Below, piece after piece: positions 5,566 through 8,226 of a DNA stretch of 8,226 nucleotides. Position numbers and translations under genes: made by a program. The notes under the pieces are model-generated. The model was not told the DNA's origin, did no database searches, and worked only from the letters and a program-made list of their open reading frames with translations. Positions within the stretch are counted from its first letter, which is position 1. Each line of letters begins with the position of its first letter. This DNA comes from an uncultured Bacilli bacterium. Lineage in GTDB: Bacteria > Bacillota_I > Bacilli_A > RF39 > UBA660. Location of the stretch: assembly GCA_947631525.1 (NCBI GenBank), contig CANRLQ010000040.1:1-8226 (forward strand), read 5' to 3'.

Positions 5566-5586
5566 TAAAAAAGAGTTTTTAACTCT
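5566..5586 (-). terminator. Intrinsic terminator of the pseudopilin gene
   Basis: Minus strand: AGAGTT, 3-base loop, AACTCT, then a T-run of about six. The arms are 5581-5586 and 5572-5577. The TAA stop of the gene (5579-5581) is inside the hairpin. Confidence 0.8.
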
Positions 5587-6007
5587 CATTTTTATCAATA
5601 ATTACTTCATAATCAAGTTTTTTATCATTTTTTGTAATAACAATTTTAGTATTTGGACTGATTAATTCTCCTGTTTTATTATTTTTTATTTCATCATTAA
5701 TATATCCACCATCTTGAAGTGTTTGTAAAGTTATAATTAATTTTTTATAATCGTCTAATACATTTCCTTTTTCTACATCATCAATAGTCATCTCTAAGGT
5801 AGAATCAGTATCATTTGGTAAAATACCTAAATTATCACTTCCCCATACTTTAGCTGCTATTTCTATCTGTTTTATCTGAGTTTCATATATCTTATTTTTA
5901 TTTTCTTTTAATACATTTGATATAGTTGGTATTGTTATAAGTGCTATTACAGCAAGTATTGTTATAGTAGCTAGAAGTTCAACCAATGTAAATCCTCTAT
6001 TTCTCAT
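5579..6007 (-). CDS. Type IV pilin-like (pseudopilin) protein with prepilin peptidase site
   Basis: A membrane-anchored major or minor pseudopilin of the type II secretion, competence or type IV pilus family. The N-terminus is MRNRG followed by FTLVELLATITILAVIAL: prepilin peptidase would cut after Gly5, leaving an N-terminal Phe for methylation and Glu at mature position 5. The hydrophobic helix runs to about residue 30, then a long amphipathic helix KENKNKIYETQIKQIEIAAK leads into a globular end with LQDGGYINDEIKNNKTGELI, typical of Gram-positive pseudopilins. The ATG at 6005-6007 is fixed by the prepilin motif and a GGTGAT site; a longer start would put 15 extra residues before the signal. 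It has its own promoter and terminator and no assembly ATPase or peptidase nearby, so its partner system must lie elsewhere. Confidence 0.92.
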   Translation of the reverse strand: MRNRGFTLVELLATITILAVIALITIPTISNVLKENKNKIYETQIKQIEIAAKVWGSDNLGILPNDTDSTLEMTIDDVEKGNVLDDYKKLIITLQTLQDGGYINDEIKNNKTGELISPNTKIVITKNDKKLDYEVIIDKNES

Positions 6008-6023
6008 ATTATCACCTATATAT

Positions 6024-6052
6024 ATTGTAACAAATAATATATATTTTATCAA
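6024..6052 (-). promoter_or_regulatory. Promoter of the pseudopilin gene
   Basis: On the minus strand, TTGATA (6047-6052) is followed by a 17-base spacer and TACAAT (6024-6029) with a TGT extension. The start would be near 6017, about 10 bases before the start codon. It follows the yfmH-like terminator directly, making this a one-gene unit. Confidence 0.75.
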
Positions 6053-6054
6053 TC

Positions 6055-6076
6055 AAAAAAATGTCAAATTGACATT
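6055..6076 (-). terminator. Intrinsic terminator of the yfmF/yfmH-like unit
   Basis: AATGTCAA and TTGACATT are perfect complements separated by one base (6060-6067 and 6069-6076), so about 6-7 pairs can form, followed on the minus strand by five T's. The TAA stop of the upstream gene (6075-6077) overlaps the first arm. Confidence 0.8.
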
Positions 6077-7349
6077 ATTTTGATTTTACTATATATATTG
6101 ATTTGTTTTTAAATTCTAATTTATTGATTAATTTATTAAAATCTTCAAAATTTAAATTTTTATAATGTTTATATATATCTGGGTTAAACTTTTTATTATC
6201 GATTAAATCATTCATTACTAAAGAGTTTAATCTATATATATTATCACTCATATAAATACAAGAACTAATTGCTGTTTTTTTCTTACGATTAAATTCATTT
6301 TCTTCAAAATTTAAATCTTTTATCTCATTATCAATTTTCTCAATTAATTCATCTTCAAAATTAGTTTCAGCTTCTAATACAAGTAAAACATGGGTATTTG
6401 TTTTAACTATAGAAAAGCCAATATCATCGGTTACTATTTTATCTTCTTTTAGTTTTTCTAAAAATAATGATGTGGGTCCTATCTTCATATCAACAAATAT
6501 TCCAATATAATTAACAATTGTTTTTATATCTAAATCAATATCTTTAATATTAAATTTATAAGACATTAACACTTTTGGTATAGTTACATTTCCTATAATT
6601 ACTTCTTTTTCTTTATAAACATTATCAGGTTCATCATATTGTTTAATAACTATATCATTAACTTTTTCATAATTTTTTTTCTTTTGATTTTTTTTAATTA
6701 TTTCAATTGTTTTTTTAGGTTCAACATTACCTGTTATGACAACAAACATATTTGAAGGATGATAAAAAGTATTATAACAATTATATAAATCTTCTTTTGT
6801 TATTTTATATATACTATCTATAGTTCCTGCTATTGGAATTCTAATAGGATCATTAACAAAAGAATTGAACAGTATATTTTCATAAGCTGTTTGAATTGGA
6901 TCATCTTTATACATTTTTATTTCTTGTTCAATTATTCCTTTTTCTTTTAATACATTCTCATCAGTAAAATAAGGTTCCTGAACAAAATCAAGTAAAAAAT
7001 TAAGATTTTCTTCAAAATTATTTTGACCTGTAAATAAATAGGTTGTTTTATATTGAGATGTATTAGCATTGCAATCAGTACCAGAATTTGAATAAAAGGT
7101 AAATGGATCTATCTGATCTTTTTGTTCAAATAATTTATGTTCTAAAAAATGTGCTATTCCATCTGGTACTTTAATCATTTGATTAGTATTTATTAATTTA
7201 AATTCATTTTGTCTTGACCCGTAATCAGTTGAAAAAGTAGCATAAATATTATTAGCATCACTTTTAGGTATAACAAATATTTTTAAACCATTTTCTAATG
7301 TTTCTTCATAAACATCTAAATCTAATTTATAAAGAGGTGTCTTCTTCAT
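6075..7349 (-). CDS. M16 family zinc metallopeptidase, YfmH-like
   Basis: A 424-residue M16 (pitrilysin/insulinase-fold) protein. The inverted zinc motif HFLEH is at 67-71 in GIAHFLEHKLFE, with two His ligands and the catalytic Glu, and the distal Glu ligand is about residue 143 in IIEQEIKMYKDDP. So it is the catalytically competent partner. The fold's second half (from about 200) contains FYHPSNMFVVITGNVEP and a weaker C-terminal M16 domain. In Bacillus the neighbours YfmF and YfmH are annotated as EF-P 5-aminopentanol modification-associated proteins. The start is ATG 7347-7349 (MKKTPLYKLDL), with AAGGAGG 8 bases upstream. An in-frame ATG at 7353-7355 is only 2 bases from that site. The gene overlaps its partner by 23 bases, which suggests coupling. 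Confidence 0.93.
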   Translation of the reverse strand: MKKTPLYKLDLDVYEETLENGLKIFVIPKSDANNIYATFSTDYGSRQNEFKLINTNQMIKVPDGIAHFLEHKLFEQKDQIDPFTFYSNSGTDCNANTSQYKTTYLFTGQNNFEENLNFLLDFVQEPYFTDENVLKEKGIIEQEIKMYKDDPIQTAYENILFNSFVNDPIRIPIAGTIDSIYKITKEDLYNCYNTFYHPSNMFVVITGNVEPKKTIEIIKKNQKKKNYEKVNDIVIKQYDEPDNVYKEKEVIIGNVTIPKVLMSYKFNIKDIDLDIKTIVNYIGIFVDMKIGPTSLFLEKLKEDKIVTDDIGFSIVKTNTHVLLVLEAETNFEDELIEKIDNEIKDLNFEENEFNRKKKTAISSCIYMSDNIYRLNSLVMNDLIDNKKFNPDIYKHYKNLNFEDFNKLINKLEFKNKSIYIVKSK

Positions 7350-8115
7350 TTTCATTACCTCCTTCAACTAAGAATATAGTATTTATTTTTACTTTTTTAG
7401 CTAAATCTATAATATCTTGTTTCGTAACTTTTTTTATTTGTTCCATTCTTTCTTCAAGTAAATCTGTATTCAAATATTCATGAGAAATATAATTATTTAT
7501 AATAGCAATTGGTGAATCATTTATTTCTTTACAACTATTTATATATGTAATAATACCTTTTTTAACATCTTCTTCACTAAAATTTCCATCTGCCATACTT
7601 TCTATTTGTTCTTTTATTAATTCAATAGCTTTTTCATAATCCTTATTATTAATACCAGCATTTATGGTAATTATCCCATATAAAGGATGTGGTGATGAGC
7701 CGATTGAATAACATAATGATTCTTTTTCTCTAACATTTTTAAATAATTTAGAATCTCCACTTCCCCCTAAAATATAAGTATACATATTCATAACATATTT
7801 CTTTTCAAAATCAGTTACATCTGTTATACTGAGACCCATTGCAATATTACTCTGCATTATATCTAATTTTTCTTTTAATTCTTGTTCACTATTTCTATTA
7901 TTTTCTATAACATAGTGACTTAAATTATCTTTAATTCTTATTGTTTTTGGAATATATTCATCTAATATTTCTTCTATTTGTTTTACATCAATATTCCCAA
8001 TAACAAAAATATCAATAATATCATTTTCAACCACTGATTTATAATATTCATACAAATTTTCTCTTGTTATTTTGTCTAAATCTTCTAAATATCCACAACT
8101 TCTATATGATACACA
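7327..8115 (-). CDS. M16 family peptidase-like protein, YfmF-like, 5' end missing
   Basis: Only the C-terminal part (about 260 residues) is present. The frame is open from 8121 (a stop lies at 8122-8124) but M16-like sequence (SYRSCGYLEDLDKITRENLY) begins only at about 8109. No ATG fits as the true start, and the TTG at 8053-8055 is an internal Leu in ENLYEYYK. The visible part has the C-terminal M16 domain: MYTYILGGSGDSKLFKNVRE (with the paired Arg and following CYSIG) and GIITINAGINNKDYEKAIE. The zinc-site half is lost to the junction, so catalytic status cannot be judged; YfmF-type proteins usually lack the HxxEH site. It is read into the YfmH-like gene with a 23-base overlap. A broken gene by assembly rather than by biology seems most likely. 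Confidence 0.85.
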   Translation of the reverse strand, partial: CVSYRSCGYLEDLDKITRENLYEYYKSVVENDIIDIFVIGNIDVKQIEEILDEYIPKTIRIKDNLSHYVIENNRNSEQELKEKLDIMQSNIAMGLSITDVTDFEKKYVMNMYTYILGGSGDSKLFKNVREKESLCYSIGSSPHPLYGIITINAGINNKDYEKAIELIKEQIESMADGNFSEEDVKKGIITYINSCKEINDSPIAIINNYISHEYLNTDLLEERMEQIKKVTKQDIIDLAKKVKINTIFLVEGGNENEEDTSL

Positions 8116-8226
8116 TCCCGTTCATATCCACCAATGGATATGTTGGTGTCAATCCTGTTTCTGTCCTCAACGACACCCTCCGATACAGCGACCAGATGCA
8201 GGTGTTCTCGCGGGAGCTGCTGGAAC
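8112..8226. other. GC-rich foreign tail, probable assembly chimera or element junction
   Basis: From about 8112 the sequence changes abruptly: 61 of the last 115 bases are G or C (53%), against about a quarter in the neighbouring gene. A plus-strand frame is open across the whole tail (starting HIPFISTNGYVGVNPVSV) with G- or C-ending codons dominating its later part, as real coding DNA of a higher-GC organism would have. I do not recognise it. Two other frames on the minus strand are also open, so the strand is not certain. A perfect 8-base inverted repeat with a 4-base loop (8123-8142) lies at the joint. Confidence 0.7.

Noticed and set aside
5579..6052. Longer start for the pilin gene at 6052
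   Set aside because: It would put 15 residues before the prepilin signal, runs over the promoter, and the GGTGAT site fits the ATG at 6007.
7298..7483. 61-codon plus-strand open frame
   Set aside because: Antisense to both M16 genes, with no ribosome site or promoter.
7327..8055. TTG at 8053-8055 as the true start of the yfmF-like gene
   Set aside because: M16-like sequence continues in frame for about 18 codons upstream, so this TTG is an internal Leu codon.
1..8226. CRISPR array, insertion sequence or phage module
   Set aside because: No regularly spaced direct repeats, no transposase or integrase frame, and no structural phage gene recognised.

Overview
The window is extremely A+T-rich (roughly three quarters A+T by eye) and almost every gene lies on the minus strand. 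Gene content (rimM, trmD, rplS, a short type I signal peptidase, a paired YfmF/YfmH-type M16 set, an elongator tRNA-Met very close to the Bacillus subtilis one) and strong Shine-Dalgarno sites point to a low-GC Firmicute, probably a reduced-genome Bacilli/Erysipelotrichia/RF39-like gut lineage. The genus cannot be fixed from the sequence. TGA works as a stop (end of rimM) and Trp is TGG (trmD), so the mycoplasma code is unlikely. The mixed composition at the right end suggests a metagenomic contig.

Read in the direction of transcription (right to left): 8112-8226 is about 115 bases of roughly 53% G+C DNA that does not fit the rest and interrupts the first gene. Then come a 5'-truncated yfmF-like gene, overlapped by a yfmH-like gene with an HFLEH zinc site and a terminator; a monocistronic type IV pilin-like (pseudopilin) gene with its own promoter and terminator; and a promoter driving a SpoU/TrmH rRNA/tRNA methyltransferase, rimM, trmD and an unrecognised 150-residue protein, packed with overlaps or gaps of a few bases. 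A further promoter and structured leader drive rplS. lepB and a small two-helix membrane protein follow, with a hairpin between rplS and lepB.

The left third is different. A tRNA-Met(CAT) has its own consensus promoter and terminator. Downstream of it, 988-1560 is a decayed gene with in-frame TAA codons and a shifted poly-A run. Then comes an unrecognised 272-residue protein with its own promoter and terminator, and possibly the 3' end of a plus-strand gene at the left edge. This looks like an accessory region beside a tRNA.

Functionally, most of the window is translation-related: ribosome assembly (RimM), tRNA m1G37 (TrmD), RNA 2'-O-methylation (TrmH family), ribosomal protein L19, a tRNA, and the YfmF/YfmH pair linked in Bacillus to EF-P modification. 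A secretion group (LepB, the pseudopilin) is interleaved. I found no defence system, CRISPR array or clearly new multigene system. The items most worth a look are the hairpin between the rplS-end Shine-Dalgarno and the lepB start codon, the rplS leader, the decayed gene, the uniform promoter and terminator architecture, and the foreign tail at the right end.
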